Below are positions 48,528 to 60,377 of a stretch of 64,000 nucleotides of DNA, piece after piece. The translations under genes and the position numbers were made by a program. Numbering within the stretch: the stretch's first letter is position 1; every line of letters begins with the position of its first letter. The DNA is from Amaranthus tricolor (Eukaryota > Streptophyta > Magnoliopsida > Caryophyllales > Amaranthaceae). Location: positions 17,400,718 through 17,464,717 of the forward strand of contig NC_080058.1 in assembly GCF_026212465.1 (NCBI RefSeq), in the 5' to 3' direction. Under the pieces are notes generated by a model. That model saw only the letters and a program-made list of their open reading frames with translations, was not told where the DNA came from and made no database searches.

Positions 48528-49456
48528 GTTCAACAACTGTGAAAACCCGCTAATCACAAAGGCAAGCATATGCTCAACAAATGTTCAACAACCAACCCAA
48601 TAGACTTCCCTTCAATTCAAATCAAAGCCAAAGAAACTTCAATCAAGGCTACAGCCAAAAAATCACGTTCCTTATAGAAATAAAACGAACGGGAGTATAC
48701 CAAGTTAAAATTTGGATAGACCAAATGGGTTTTATCAAGGGCCTAGAGGTAATCCCAAGTTGTTTGAGTCCCAACTTTCTTAAATAGCCAACCCTCTTCC
48801 ACCATTACTATTCCCATCTCATCTTCAACCTAAACCATCCACCCAACCTCCATATTAAAACCCTAATCCCAACCCTAATCATCATACTTGCAAGGGAATT
48901 TTCCTTAGATCAGATCTCTATACTCCAATGTTGTTGTGACTAATGAGAATAATTTGGAAAAAGGATCTATTGAGGGACATGGGCCTCAAGAAGTGAATGA
49001 TTAAATAAAGGGAGCTAACCTTAAGGGGAGAAAAGCAAGGAAGTATGATGATGGAGTTGAGAAAAAGGATGAAGGGGTAGCAGAAAGTGAGAAGGGAAAG
49101 AAGAAGAGAGATTATGAAGAGAAATGAAAGAAGATAGAGTAAAGAAGGAAACTTGAGTGACAATATGCTCCACCACTACTCTTCCCTTGCAATATAGTGG
49201 AGAAGAAATTATAAGAAAAATTCTTCAAATTCCTATAGTATAAGAGCCAACTTGAGATGGAGATCTTGTTCTTAGAGGCCATAGAGAAAATGCCATAATT
49301 TATGAAGTATTTGATGACACTCGTGGGGAACAAGAAGAAGATCGAATTCAAAGTTGTTCGCTTACCAAAGCAAGTGAGTGCTTTAAGCAAGAAAAGAGAA
49401 GGCTAGAGGGCCTCTTATGCTTTGCGTGACTCATGGGAAACTTGATGCAAGGGGAG
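48528..49456 (+). mobile_element. Athila-like gag/protease remnant, left part
   Basis: Plus-strand frames read LPFNSNQSQRNFNQGYSQ (about 48600), a glutamine/asparagine-rich end-of-gag segment typical of Athila, followed by a degenerate Pro-rich and Lys-rich linker full of stops. It is interrupted at 49456 by another Athila element; the rest resumes at 56393 with LVNVGAFIRLMP, a protease-region motif. Confidence 0.6.
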
Positions 49457-51140
49457 TGTTCACACAAATTTAACTCAACATGTGAGTTACTACAAGTACA
49501 CAGTGTTATAGCATGTACGGGTCAAACACAAGGAGCAAGGGTATGCAACTTTCTTTGCGTATTAGTCGAATATAAAAGGTGTTTGTTGGAAACGATAACA
49601 AAGAGGGTATGCAAAAGAAATAACGGTTAACAACGAATGATAAAGAGGGGGTTAAAGTTAACTCATTCATGATGACTATTCAATGGTGATACACTAGCTT
49701 CTTAAGGGTCAGTTAAGGATAGCAAATCGCACTAAAGAGAGCAATTTGATCCTTGATCGGGCTTGGGATTGCCTCAAAGCACTTCAACATCCTCACTCTC
49801 ATGAGTGAAGATGAAAAGCTAGGGCTATAAATCGTTTGCTATTTGCTCATCCTTCCTTATTCTCGTAGGTGAACGATAAAGCCCTTAGATGAGAGGGTGG
49901 ATGCAAGGTTCAATCCTCATTGATTCCTTATACCCTATTCCATCCATTGATAAAAAATTAGATTACTCAAAACCCACTCTCATTGGTATATTGAAGACGA
50001 TCATGACAATCCTTATAAATGGGTAGAATAATCGCTCATCTAAGCCTTTAAATAAAGCAATATCAACTAGAGTTTCATCATCATTAAGTCATCACAAGGG
50101 TTGAATTAGCCTCAACCCTAGAAAACTACTCTTTACTCATTCTAATAATTAAAGACATCATTATGAGTGATATATTAAAATATTGAATGTTAAACAAACA
50201 CAAGAACACAAATAATAAAGCTACTAAACAAGAATGGTGAAAACCAAAAATAAGTATAAAAATACCTACAAAAGATGGAACTGATTGGAGAACAAAGATA
50301 TAAAAACCCAATAAGTCCAACTCTCAATCTTCATGGTTATGGCTTGAAAGCTTGAAATATTTACCAACAAAAGATAATGACTAAATGTAATTAACAAAGA
50401 TAAACTATAAAATAAAGTTTGTTTGAAGAAATTAAAATTAACACAAGAAAAGACTAAAGAAATCAAGTTAGGGTTTATATGAGCGTAAAGGGAAAAAGGA
50501 GAGAAAAACTAAGAAAAAGCTACTGCCTATTTCCCGCAATTATGTTTGAAATTCTTATTTTAAGTGTCAAACTTGAAATTGGGCATGGGAATACATTATT
50601 AGTATAATCAACGCTGGGTAATAGCATAAGTCGTATGTTTTCTCAGTTGGTTCATACTCCATTGTTGTTTGCATCAAGTTGCATGTTCAAATTCTGGTGC
50701 TAACATTTTTGGCTATTGTGTGCTGCTTGGCACGCGTTTTGGTTGGGATTTCGGATCAATTGACTTCTCTTTTGGCATGCCATTTTAGAAATGCTTTATT
50801 TCCTTCGTTATAACTCCAAATTTGACGTATGACTAGTCGATTCGAAGCTAACGAACCCAACTTTTGATATTTTTTCTTGGGTTGGACTCCTTTTCACCTC
50901 TTGGCCTCATTTCTTCCTCGGCTTTGATTCATGGTTCCTCCAAGATTTTGGAAAATTTAGGGGTATCCTTCTAGCATGCTTTAAAGCTTGAAAATAGGTG
51001 ATTAATCTACAAAAACAAGCAATAAACATGCTACGCTACAAAAGGGCGTAAAACCAGCCAAAAATAATGGAAATGCACGAACACTAAGGAATAATCAACC
51101 ATTATTATGCCTAAATAAAAGGCAAAAACGAGGTTTATCA
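49457..51140 (-). repeat. 3' LTR of the deleted Athila element
   Basis: 1684 bp; minus-strand start TGATAAACCTCG, end AAATTTGTGTGAACA. Compared with the partner it lacks a roughly 50-bp stretch found at about 55440-55500. Confidence 0.88.
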
Positions 51141-52345
51141 ACTCCCCCCACGCAAGCCCTTGCTTGTCCTCAAGCAAGATGAGCAAGAAAGCAATTAACA
51201 TTAAAATCCGCAAAATCATTGCACATGCAAGCAAAATAGGTCCCAATGGCATAAATGGTGAACACACTTGCATTTATAAGATGGCTTTACAAAACCAAAC
51301 ATCAAAAACCTGACAAAAGGCTTAGAAAGTACAAAAAGACGTGAATACACTCTTGGGTTCACGGCTCCATTAACTTGAAGTGATAACTTTAAGATCCTAA
51401 GCTAGTCTCTAAATGGCGCACACAAGACACACCAAACAACCAGACTGAGCCGAAGCTCCTAAGCCATTCACAAAGATGCGAGCAATCCTCACTATGGGTA
51501 TGTGCAATCTAAATGACAACCACACTCAAATATGTTTAGGCATCACTCTCACTGAACCTATGGCTCAATGTAATGTGAGCCTCTAACACAAAGATTTAAC
51601 TGTGTTTCGCACCTCGGTACTCGGGGACTCAAAGGCTAAGACTTCACTAGAAGTAGATAGATCAATCTAAAAGAGGTGTAATGGTAAAGGCTAAAGTGTG
51701 GTGAAATGAAAAAAAGACAAGGTAGGTTAGGGTTACAAAAAGGAGTAGCATAACTAGCTAGTTAACCAAAACAAACCAAAATGACCCATGGTTTCACACA
51801 ACTTGGCATTTATCAACAACTAATATTTTTCTATACAAAATTTGACATTTTTTTCTTTTTTCTTTTTCTCTTTCTTTTTGTTTTTTTCTTCTTCTTTTTT
51901 TTTCAAACAATATAAAAACAAATACCACACTACCAAAATCGGGTAGTAATAAAACCAAAAGACTCTTAGAGTCATACAACATTAATATAATATATACAAC
52001 CATATCTAAAATCGAAATATCACTATGATATGTACAAGTGGTGACCTCAAAAAAGTAAAAAACAAAAACAAGCTAAAGACTTATGCTAAGTGTGATAAAC
52101 CAACCACCAAAATACCATCATCCAAATCAACTAGTATGCTACAAAAGGGTTATGTTGAGGTTGAAAAAGGTGAAAGTGAAGGGATATGAAAGAAAGTGAA
52201 ATGCTCAAACGAAATATGAAAGAAAGTTGAGTATAATGTAGGGTAACGAGAGGGTAAGAAACAATGAGGATTGAGTCGATCTAAACTAACAACTAGATCC
52301 ATACAATGCCCAAGTCTCTAAAGTCATGCCTAGTGTGCTACACAT

Positions 52346-52537
52346 CAAACATCTCAAAAACAAGCATGTATCATTTTTTAGAAGGCTCAATCAAACCCCA
52401 CAAAAGGGTTATTTGTGTTTGGTCGAGATCTATGGTGGCGCCAAACATCTCAAACACAAGCATGTATCATTTTTTAGAAGGCTCAATCAAACCCCAAAAA
52501 ATGGTTATTTGTGTTTGCTCGAGATCTATGGTAGCAC
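52346..52537. repeat. Two 96-bp tandem repeats
   Basis: Two adjacent copies of a 96-bp unit starting CAAACATCTCAAA and containing GTATCATTTTTTAGAAGGCT. The unit length is a multiple of three, so long frames are open through both copies, but nothing recognisable is encoded. It lies in the non-coding interior of the deleted Athila element. Confidence 0.9.
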
Positions 52538-53155
52538 CACTAACCCAAGAGCACTTTACGTTCCCTAAAGAGGGTCGCTTAGAATCCTACTTGTGCCAAA
52601 TCAAAGGAATGGAACCACAAGTCAAGAGTGACACTCATGCTCTCACACTCAAACAAAACCAAGGTAAGGGGTTCGAAAAGCAAGATCTATGAACAAAGTC
52701 AACTAATGCAAGCATGTCATCAACATCACATCACATCCAATAAGAGTATAAATATGAAAGCACATGCATAAATAGGAGTAAGAGTAATAGCTAAAGATAT
52801 AAAATAAGAAAATTAAACAATCACGACAATCCCACAAGCAAGACCAAGCATCGTCCTGAATGCTTGAAAACTCAAAAGAAGGTGCGAAAGGAAAGGGTGG
52901 CACACCCAAGCCAATAAGGCTCTAAAAGACCCTCTAAAAGGTGGGTGGGATAAAAAAATATCAAACAAACTCATAACATATTGAGCCAACTAAGCCCTCC
53001 TAACTTCCCAAAAACACAAGATATGCATAACCGCAAAGACAAACCACAACAAATTCAAAAATAAAAATTAAAAATAATTAAAATGTACTTTGTTGGGTTG
53101 CCTCCCAACTAGCACTTTTTAGGGTCATTAGCTTGACCATGGTCACTTTGGCACT

Positions 53156-53554
53156 TCAAGGTGGCTTGAGCACATCGGTAGCACTATCAACCTTAAAAAG
53201 AGTGGATAGAGAAAGAGTCATGTCATCCCCCAAGATAGCTTCTTTGCATGAAGGAACATAAAGTGGTGTCACATCTCCATAAATGTGCAAACCTAAGGCA
53301 CTTTTACCCACATCAAAGATCGCATTGGTTGTCTTAAGAAAATCAGAACCAAAAATCACGGGGTAGACATGATGCTTCTTAGGGCTAAAGATCATTCTCT
53401 CATTTTCTCTTCTTTTCTTTTTTCTCTCTTCTTTTTCTCTCTCAAGCTCAAAATTCGTTTTCTTTTCATTTTCACTCTTTTCTCCACTCTCAACTTTTCT
53501 CCTTCCTTCACATTCCACATAATTCTTCTCAGTATCCCATTTCTCATTTTCCAT
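53156..53554 (-). pseudogene. Athila protease C-terminal remnant behind a charged linker
   Basis: The 132-residue frame has a Lys/Glu-rich linker followed by VYPVIFGSDFLKTTNAIFDV and VPSCKEAILGDD, matching the end of the Athila protease region (a GRPFL-type motif followed by DVG). The catalytic Asp part is missing, and RT does not follow, so the pol gene was deleted just after this point. Confidence 0.65.
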
Positions 53555-53574
53555 GGTCTGCTTACTCTCAAATT

Positions 53575-54484
53575 CTATGAGATTTTCAAATGGGGATTTT
53601 TGTGATGGGTGAGCAGTTTGTGGTAATGAAATTGGATTGAAGTAGGCTCTTTAGGGTTCAAAAAGAGGGTTATCATGAAAATCTTGAGGTTCAAATAATG
53701 GTTTGTCAAGGAACTGAGGATATGGGATATTGCATGTAGCATTGACATAGCCCAAAGACTTTTCATTAGCTTGGGAAAAGATGTGCACATTAATAAGCTC
53801 ATCTCTAGTACGTGCCATCTCCTCTCTCCATAGAGAACTCGAAGCCATTTTTTAATTATATGCTTGGTGGCTTTAAGAGTCTTACCCATAAAGGAACCAC
53901 CGGAGGCAATATCCAAAGAACCTTGGTAGTCCTCTTGTAACCGCATGTACAAAGTTTGGAAGATAAGCCATTCGCGTAACCCATGGTATGGACACCTCCT
54001 TTGAGATCCCTTAAAGCGAAACCAAGCTTCATGGAAGTTCTCTCCCACCTCTTGATGAAAATGAAGGATGGCATTTCGATGTTTAGAAACCTTAGCCGGG
54101 GAAAGGAACTGAAACGTAAAGCCTTTGACCAAAGCTTCTTATGTAGCATATTTTCCTTTCTCTTTGGCCCTTAACCAATCCTTTGTCACCCCTTGGAGTG
54201 AGTAAGGGAAGAAAATCAATCTTAGTTGCTCATCAGTGATGCCAACATGCTTTGTGGTTGCACATTTTCCCATGAACTCTTCAAGATGAGTAAGAGGGCA
54301 TTCTAAGTTGGTGCCCGAGAATTGATCTTGAGAAATGAAGTTGAGAAATGATGGCTTGATCTCATAATGTGTGGCGGTGATGGTCGGCCACACAATGCAA
54401 GTACCAAGTGAAGTGACATAAGGCAAGGAATATTCCCGAATACATTTTTGACTTGTCACTGCTCCCAATCACCTTGTTTTCTCC
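53575..54484 (-). pseudogene. gag: Athila gag with stop and frameshift
   Basis: The frame from about 54484 reads HLEEFMGKCATTKHVGITDE and LRLIFFPYSLQGVTKDWLRA, is stopped by TAA at 54139-54141 (a tryptophan is expected), and continues in the same frame with RNAILHFHQEVGENFHEAWF, RFKGSQRRCPYHGLREWL and DIASGGSFMGKT. Near 53850 the frame shifts into 53651-53848. This is the retrotransposon-gag domain of the Athila/Tat group, which would form the particle core. Confidence 0.85.
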
Positions 54485-54645
54485 TCCTTTTCTATGCACT
54501 AGGTTAACAAGAAAAACCAAAGAACACAACGTAAAAGATTGGGGAGGGGGAATAAAAAAGTGAGGAAACTAACAACAAGTCTAAAGAATAATTGCAAAAG
54601 AAAAATGACAAGTTGCCTTGCTTCCCGGCAATGACGCCAAAAACT

Positions 54646-56390
54646 TGTTCACACAAATTTATCTCAATATGTGAGGTACCGCAAGTGCACGGTGTTATAG
54701 CACATACAAATGAAACACAAGGATCAAGGGTATGCAACTATCTTTGTGTATTTGTCGAATATAAAAGGGGTTTGTTGAAAATGATAACAGTGAGAGTAAG
54801 TAAAAGAAATAACGGTTAACAATGAAAGATAAAGAGGGGGTTAAGGTTAACTCATTCATGATGACTATTCAACGGTGATACACTAGCTTCTTAAGGATCA
54901 TTAAAGGATAGCGAATCGCACTAAAGAGAGCAATTCGATCCTTGATTGGGCTTGGGATTGCGTCCAACCTCTTCACCATCCGCACTCTCGTGAGTGCAGA
55001 AGAAAAGCTAGGGCTATAAATCGTCTGCTACTTGCTCATCCTTCCCTACTCTCATAGGTGAAAGATAAAGGCCTTAGATGAGAGGGTGCATGCAAGGTTC
55101 AATACTCATTGATCCCTTACACCCGATTCCATCCATTGATAAAAAAGTAGATTACTCAAAAATCCAACTCTCTTTGGTATATTGAAAACGATAATGACAA
55201 TCCTTAGCCAATGGGTAGAATAACCGTTCATCTAAGCCTTTAAATAACCCAATATCAACTAGAGTTTCATCATCATCAAGTCATCACAAGGGTTGAGTTA
55301 ACCCCAACCCTAGAAAACTACTTACTACTCATTCTAATAATTAAAAACAACATTATGGGTGATATATTAAAATATTGAATGTTAAACAAACACAAGAACA
55401 CAAATAATAAAGCTACTAAACAAGAATGATGAAAAGCACAAATAAGCATATAAACAAGAATAAAATATCAATAGTCACTAAAGAGAAGTATTAGAAGATA
55501 CGTACCAAAGATGGAATTGATTGGAGAAAAAGATGTTAAAACCCACAAAATTCTAACTCTTAATCTCCATGGTTATGGTTTGAAAGCTTAAAATATTTAC
55601 CAACAAAAGATAATGACTAAAATAAAAAACAAAGATAAACTATAAAATAGAATTTGTTTGAAGAAATTAAAATTAACACAAGAAAAGATTAAAGAAATGA
55701 AGTTAGGTCTTTATGAGCATAAAGGGGAAAAATGAGAAAAAAACAAAGAAAAAGCTACTGCCTGTTCCTCGCTATTCTGTTTGAAATTCTGATTTTAAGT
55801 GTCAAACTGAAATTGGGCATGGGAATACATTATTAGTATAATCAGCGCTGGTTAATAGCATAAGTTATATGTTTTCTCAGTTGGTTCAAACTCCATTGCT
55901 GTTTGCATCAGGTTGCGTGTTCAAATTCTTGTGCCAACATTTTAGCACCTACTTGCTGCTTGCTGTTGTGTGCTTTTTGGCACGCGTTTTGGCTGGGATT
56001 TCGGATCGATCAACTTCTCTTTTGGCACGCCATTTTAGAAATGCTTTATTTCCTTCGTTATAACTTCGAATTCGACGTATGACTAGTCGATTCGAAGCTA
56101 ACGAACCCAACTTTTGATATTTTTTCTTGGGTTGGACTCCTTTCACCTCTTGGCCTCATTTCTTCCTCGGCTTTGATTCATGGTTCCTCCAAGAGTTTGG
56201 AAAATTTAGGGGCATCCTTCTAGCATGTTTTAAAGCTCGAAAATAGGTGATTAATCTACAAAAACAAGCAACAAACATGCTACCCTATAAAAGGGCGTAA
56301 AACCAGCCAAAAATAATAGAAATGCACGAACACCAGGGAATAATCAACCAATATTATGCCTAAATAAAAGGTAAAAACGAGGTTTTATCA
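54646..56390 (-). repeat. 5' LTR of the deleted Athila element
   Basis: 1745 bp; minus-strand start TGATAAAACCTCG, end TTTGTGTGAACA, followed by the TGGCGTCATTGCCGGGAAG primer-binding site (about 54621-54640). Confidence 0.88.
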
Positions 56391-56392
56391 AT

Positions 56393-58100
56393 GGGAGCAC
56401 TTGTCAACGTTGGGGCTTTTATAAGGCTTATGCCAATCTAAGAGAAGGTTGTCTTTGCTTTCTCCTAGTCTTCTAAAATCCCATGGTCGAGCAAGTTTGT
56501 TCTTATGAGGTAGTGGATGGTAATGATGATGAGAAGATTGTGGAAAGTGTTGTTCTTGATGTTGGTAATGAGAAGATTATATTGAGAGTAACAATACTGT
56601 CAATCAAAGATGCTGAAACAAGAGGGCTAAAAAAAGAAGATGAACGAAGAAGGAGAAGATGGCTTCATCTGAGCTCAAGAGAGCCCTACATTCTAGTCCA
56701 CCACCTTGTGAACCCAATCCGTAGTTTTTTACTATTGTCACTTTGCTGAGTAGAGAGTTTTTGATCACCATGTAGGCAAAGATGAAGATGCTAAAAGTGT
56801 GCCCACTTCTAAGGCAGGTATGTTTTTATGTTTTTGGTTGTGTTTTATTAGTTGTGTCGAGCTTAAAGACAATAAAGAAAAGCACTTACGGGAGATAACC
56901 CTGTGTTAATTTAGTTTAGTTAAGTTTGGTTGGATAAAGTGCTGATAATGTCGGTATTTCTTCTTGTGGTTTCTTTGTTCTCACCTTTTCCATGTGAGCT
57001 TGCTTTTATTAGTCCGCATTATTGTTACTGTTACCTTAGCTTTTATTTTTTTAATTTAGTTTTAGTTGTGGTTTTGAGTTGTGAAACTAGCTTGCAAGCT
57101 TCTATTGTGTACATTGTGGTTGCTTTAAGCTTAATTATATTTTCCTAGCCTTGTATATGTTTTTGGGAGTGGTTGATTATGTTTTTGCTTGACTTGAGGG
57201 ATTTTTTCTTGTTCGATTTCTGGCTTGGATGACTACCCTTTTATGCATATTTCAACTAGCCATGTCAGTATTAAACGTACTTTGCGAGTTCTCTTTTGAG
57301 TTCTAGTTAAGGAATCTAGAAATTGCGTTTGTTCTCCTCCAGCGTAGTCTGCGTTTCATGTACCAGAGATGATAACACGTTTATAGTAATAGCTATATTA
57401 AAAAATTAGCCTACCTTGTGTATTATTTGACTTTCGGTTAGTCTTATTCTTTGGCTTGACCTTTTCTTGGTGGCCACTTAATTTACCTTCACATGTCCAA
57501 ATGTTCTCTTTGCATACCTAGAGGATATTGAAGTGATAATGGGTGTGATGTGTGCATACATTGTTGGTGTAGGCGATTTAAGTGAAACACATGTCCAATC
57601 AAACACATGAGCGTTATGGGAAATTTTCCTCACCTTTTGGAAAATCACCTTGCGAGCGTAGACTTGGGACCTCATTGTATAATCGGCGGCATGACTTTAA
57701 TGGAACTTGGTTCGTGAACCTGAGTCATTGGTGAATGTATTTCTCCTTGGTATTATGCTCTCTTGAGCCTATTTCACTTGCACACCTATGGCTACAAAAG
57801 AGTTTATTCGTACACAGCTTGCATTCTCTTTACCTAAATTGTTCATTCGTCAGGGATTTGGCTTAGGGGTTGTTGAAGTGCTCATTTAGTCATTTATGAG
57901 CACATTTGTAAGCCCTTTATTGTGTCAAGTCTCGATTTTTTTAATTGATATTATGCACATTACGTGTGATTTTACCTTGCTCTTGCCTTTGTGTTGCTGT
58001 ATGGTTATTTTAGGTGTTTCAAAGGCAATGAGGTTAATTTCCGTATGGCAACTGCAGCCCCGCTGAAATGTTTTTCTCCTTAAAGCCAACGTAAGGGCCA
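56393..58100 (+). mobile_element. Athila/Tat-like remnant, right part, ending in an LTR start
   Basis: After the target duplication the frame reads LVNVGAFIRLMP and MVEQVCSYEVVDGNDDEKIV, protease-region text with stops. GCACTTACGGGAGATAACCC (about 56881-56900) is the short conserved motif following pol in this lineage. Blocks shared with 38060-38400 follow (57740-57810). GGCTTAGGGGTTGT before TGAAGTGCTC at about 57872 is read as polypurine tract plus LTR start. It is cut near 58100 by a gypsy LTR fragment. Confidence 0.55.
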
Positions 58101-58320
58101 TTTCGAACATTTAACTTAACCGGATTATAGGACCGACGAAGTTCTAGTGATAAAGAAACAAATAGGTATTAAAGAAACACAAATAAAGTCAGCGGTAGCG
58201 TTAAAGCGATTTTTAATTCAATCGGGAGTAAAACAATGAAACGAAACATGACCGAACCACGAAGGCACGCGACAAGCCTCCCGAGACAGAAGCTTCTGTC
58301 CGAAAATCAGTTTACACATT
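58100..58320 (-). mobile_element. Gypsy LTR fragment with internal deletion
   Basis: It shares with 38470-38575 the blocks ACATTTAA, GTTCTAGTGATAAAGAAA and TCAGCGG, and with 39660-39770 CGAAACGA...GAGACA...CTGTCC. The middle of the LTR is missing. AT-rich non-coding sequence follows to about 58780. Confidence 0.55.
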
Positions 58321-58779
58321 TGTATATATATATTTTAATTTCTTTAATATTATTCGTCAATTCATCAAATTGTAACAACGATACAACAATCACAACAAGA
58401 CGCATATACTTTATCACCCAAATATCAATGAAATTAAATTAACCAAAAATTATAAATAATCCCATCAAAATAGAAAATATGTATTCTTGAATACATTTTT
58501 ATGCTTTTATTTATATGTCCATATTCCATAAATTTATATATAACACAACTACATCCTTAAAAACCAACAACATCAAAATTGCCTCTATGATGATCAACAA
58601 TGATGTATCATGAACACATGTAGTTTTTATTTTCTAAATCATAACATTACACGTTTTTTTAAAACCATAATTATGCAAAACATATTAGTAGATTAATTAT
58701 ATTTATATATACAACCTCAAACATCATATAAAACCCTAAATAAAAATACCTAAACGTGGAGGGCTTAAAGAAGTGAAAC

Positions 58780-60377
58780 ATCATGAGCCCAGCCACAGAA
58801 CAATCCAAAAGAAGCCAAAGTAGACCCACTCGACCAGAAAGGTAGCTCGAGCAGTTCAAAATCTGAGTATCACATTCCTGAAGCTCGCTTGACTAGGTTG
58901 AGCGATGTGGCTCGAGTCTAGCGAGCTGTAATCAATCTTTCAGTAGCTTCTGATCATTAGCAGAATTCAATTAAGGGGTACAGGACATCCGCTCGACCAA
59001 GTCGAGCGAGATGGCTCGAGTTCAGCGGAGCTAATTTTCACATTGTGACCAATTTTTAAAGTTTCTGATATTGTACCTAATGGTGGCTTGGCTGGTCGAG
59101 CAGGTTCCACTCGGGTCGAGCGAGATGGGCTGCAACAGCTTTTGCGATCTTTTTAAATATCATTTGAGGTCCAATCACATTTACAACCTAGGGGTGGTGG
59201 AGCAATCATGAAACCACCATCCCCCCACTTGTTTTGAAGGCCATAAATAGAGAAGAGGAAGATAGAGCTCAACATATCAGATTTCACCCTTCATTTTGTG
59301 TAACTCTTATGTATTCTTCATAGCTTAGCTTTCTTTTCAATTAATAATTAGTGTTTAGCATAATTTCTCTTTTAATTCAATTAAGCACTTTCAATTTCCA
59401 ATTACAATCTTAATTTCAAGTCTCTTTTGTAACATTTTGTAATTTGGATTCTTCAACCATTGGTGTATTATTATTGAAACTTTTGGAATGTATTACTTTG
59501 AATAATCAATAATCATCTTGTTCATCCTTAGATTGAACTCAAAAGAGTAGACTCTATCCTTTGCTTATATATTTTCGATTCATGTCACTTAGTTATCTTT
59601 GATTAATTGCTTTTAGTTTCATATATTCATGCTTGTAGTTCTTCAACTTATATTGCATTCAACTTTTTAGAATACTCTAGTTACATTCATTCATCTATGG
59701 TTCTTAGCTTATTTGCAATTTACAATCTCAAAATGAGTATGAGTGAGTAGTTTATTTTGGCTTAGGCTAGGCATTATCACCATGTATGTAGTCTAAATTT
59801 CTTTCCTTACCTTTGCTTTGGTTGTGTTGTTTGTGGTTTAAGATGGATTTTTCTATCATGAGTAGTGTTGTTGAATTGAGGGCGAGAGATAATTTTTAAC
59901 GATAATCTATGCTGAAAAATTAAGTCATCTTCATGAGAATAGGTAGATGCCTTGATTGGAAATGTTGAATGTGTACTTTATATCTTAACTTATGCTTGGG
60001 TCCATGAGAATAGGTAGTTGAGTATGTTTTAGAAAGCTTTTGTTGCTCGAGAGAGAACATTAGCATTTATGATACTTTCTTCCCCTTAACAAAACATTCA
60101 TGACCTAAGGTTAAAGTTTAGGAAACACTACTTTGGTGAGAAAGCCTAGCCTATGCCTCTTTAGCTTATTGATTATTTTATCCTTGCTTTAGTTCATTGC
60201 ATTCTTATTTATTTTTATGCTTCATTTTCATTAAGTATTTTTCATTGCTTACTTTAATTATTTCTACCACCAAACACCATATTATACGCTTTCGAACATA
60301 CTAATCGATCGAGAAACTATTGACTTAACCCCCACTCCTTGTGGATTCGACTCGTACTTGCCTTCGTACTAAGCTAC
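58780..60377 (+). mobile_element. Athila/Tat-type LTR remainder
   Basis: Four loose repeats around GTCGAGCGAGATGGCTCGAG lie at about 58825-59130. A TATA-like CCATAAATAGAGAAGAGG follows near 59234, then a U5-like region ending with CTTGTGGATTCGACTCGTAC (about 60338-60357), the characteristic end of this LTR type. It is probably the continuation of the LTR started at about 57872, with the gypsy fragment inserted in it. Confidence 0.5.

Larger units (their letters stand above)
49452..56397 (-). mobile_element. Internally deleted Athila-type element with target duplication
   Basis: Minus orientation. 5' LTR 54646-56390, primer site TTTTTGGCGTCATTGCCGGG just inside it, gag 53575-54484, protease remnant near 53156-53554, the GCTAGTTGGGAGGCAACCC motif (about 53096-53114), polypurine tract GCGTGGGGGGAGT next to 51140, 3' LTR 49457-51140. 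RT, RNase H, integrase and env-like ORF are absent. GGGAG flanks the insertion (49452-49456 and 56393-56397), with two extra bases (AT) between the right copy and the LTR. The LTRs are roughly 88-90% alike by eye, so the insertion is older than the 3838 element. It sits in the plus-oriented Athila remnant. Confidence 0.82.

Noticed and set aside
52306..52692. 128-residue frame over the 96-bp tandem repeat
   Set aside because: It is open because the unit length is a multiple of three; it lies in the non-coding interior of an Athila element, antisense to it.
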